Program-made: the position numbers and the translations under genes | Notes under the pieces: generated by a model | Databases searched by the model: none | What the model was told of the DNA's origin: nothing | Seen by the model: only the letters and a program-made list of their open reading frames with translations | From: Wenzhouxiangella sediminis | GTDB taxonomy: Bacteria > Pseudomonadota > Gammaproteobacteria > Xanthomonadales > Wenzhouxiangellaceae | Direction of reading: 5' to 3' | Assembly: GCF_003410055.1 (NCBI RefSeq) | Contig: NZ_QUZK01000042.1 | Coordinates: forward strand, 124,001-188,000 | Length of the DNA: 64,000 nt | In this document: positions 63,970 to 64,000 of the stretch, one piece after another | How positions within the stretch are numbered: the stretch's first letter is position 1 | Layout: each line of letters starts with the position of its first letter

Positions 63970-64000
63970 ATGCAAGCATTCGAATACAGGGCACTGACTG
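63970..64000 (+). CDS. gspF: type II secretion inner-membrane protein GspF, N-terminal fragment
   Basis: Ten codons before the window edge read MQAFEYRALT, matching the conserved GspF opening (M-x-x-F-x-Y-x-A-L). Position directly after gspE supports the call. ATG 63970 lies 12 bp after the E9 right array. Confidence 0.75.
   Translation, partial: MQAFEYRALT

Overview
High-GC chromosomal segment of a gammaproteobacterium. Indicators are a ubiB-ubiJ-ubiE ubiquinone block, the trxA-rho/rhlB arrangement, a gspCDE type II secretion operon, an oleABC long-chain olefin cluster and AbgT/GntP-type transporters. The combination recalls Xanthomonadales-like or Wenzhouxiangella-like marine or haloalkaliphilic lineages; that placement is inference. 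I saw no rRNA, tRNA, CRISPR array, phage or intact insertion sequence.

Layout: 3-290 end of a creatininase-family gene. 410-4020 pgaA-pgaC-pgaD (PNAG-type exopolysaccharide, no pgaB) behind a strong promoter whose -10 lies inside a CRP/Clp-type palindrome. 4048-7032 ubiB, ubiJ, ubiE (minus). 7214-10802 DUF971 gene, AbgT-type and GntP-type transporters (minus). 10988-16876 TonB-dependent receptor and a large SLC5-type hybrid sensor kinase. 16879-18204 QEGLA/DUF1704 gene. 18296-22278 oleA, oleB, oleC, then prpD and fbp. 25510-32938 a secreted PD40/c-heme protein and a hybrid two-component (HTCS) regulator. 33184-41303 DUF4442 gene, methyltransferase, GlxA-type regulator and an ectoine/diaminobutyrate catabolic operon. 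41360-49675 a lipid-modification cluster: lipoprotein, CHI-like protein, desaturase, FAD oxidoreductase, DUF1365, two CFA-type methyltransferases, DUF2878 and a sensor kinase. 49962-54867 a mevalonate-pathway operon containing an HMG-CoA reductase-mevalonate kinase fusion, then idi. 55021-57779 response regulator, rho, trxA. 57983-63999 rhlB, gspC, gspD, gspE and the start of gspF.

The most unusual property is not a protein. Ten intergenic elements share one layout: an inverted pair of short tandem arrays or hairpins around a small core, each lying 0 to about 35 bp downstream of a stop codon (7041-7213, 9268-9456, 19313-19394, 20304-20609, 22291-22680, 49674-49891, 54868-55020, 55803-55942, 59301-59414, 63802-63957). 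Array units are 7 bp (AGGTTTC), 8 bp (AACCAAAA, AACCAGCC, ACGCAGAG and relatives) or 10 bp (ACACAGATGA). Two pairs share homologous cores. One element consists of two hairpins with nearly identical 26-nt loops but unrelated, internally complementary 21-22 bp stems, which suggests selection on structure. Similar strings occur, from memory, in scattered environmental genomes, but I know of no functional description.

Functional links (inference): membrane and envelope lipid chemistry dominates. It covers olefins, modified fatty acids, isoprenoids and quinones. PNAG export and type II secretion serve the cell surface, and ectoine use fits a saline habitat. The orphan sensor kinase closing the lipid operon and the orphan OmpR-type regulator beyond the mevalonate operon could be a split two-component pair.
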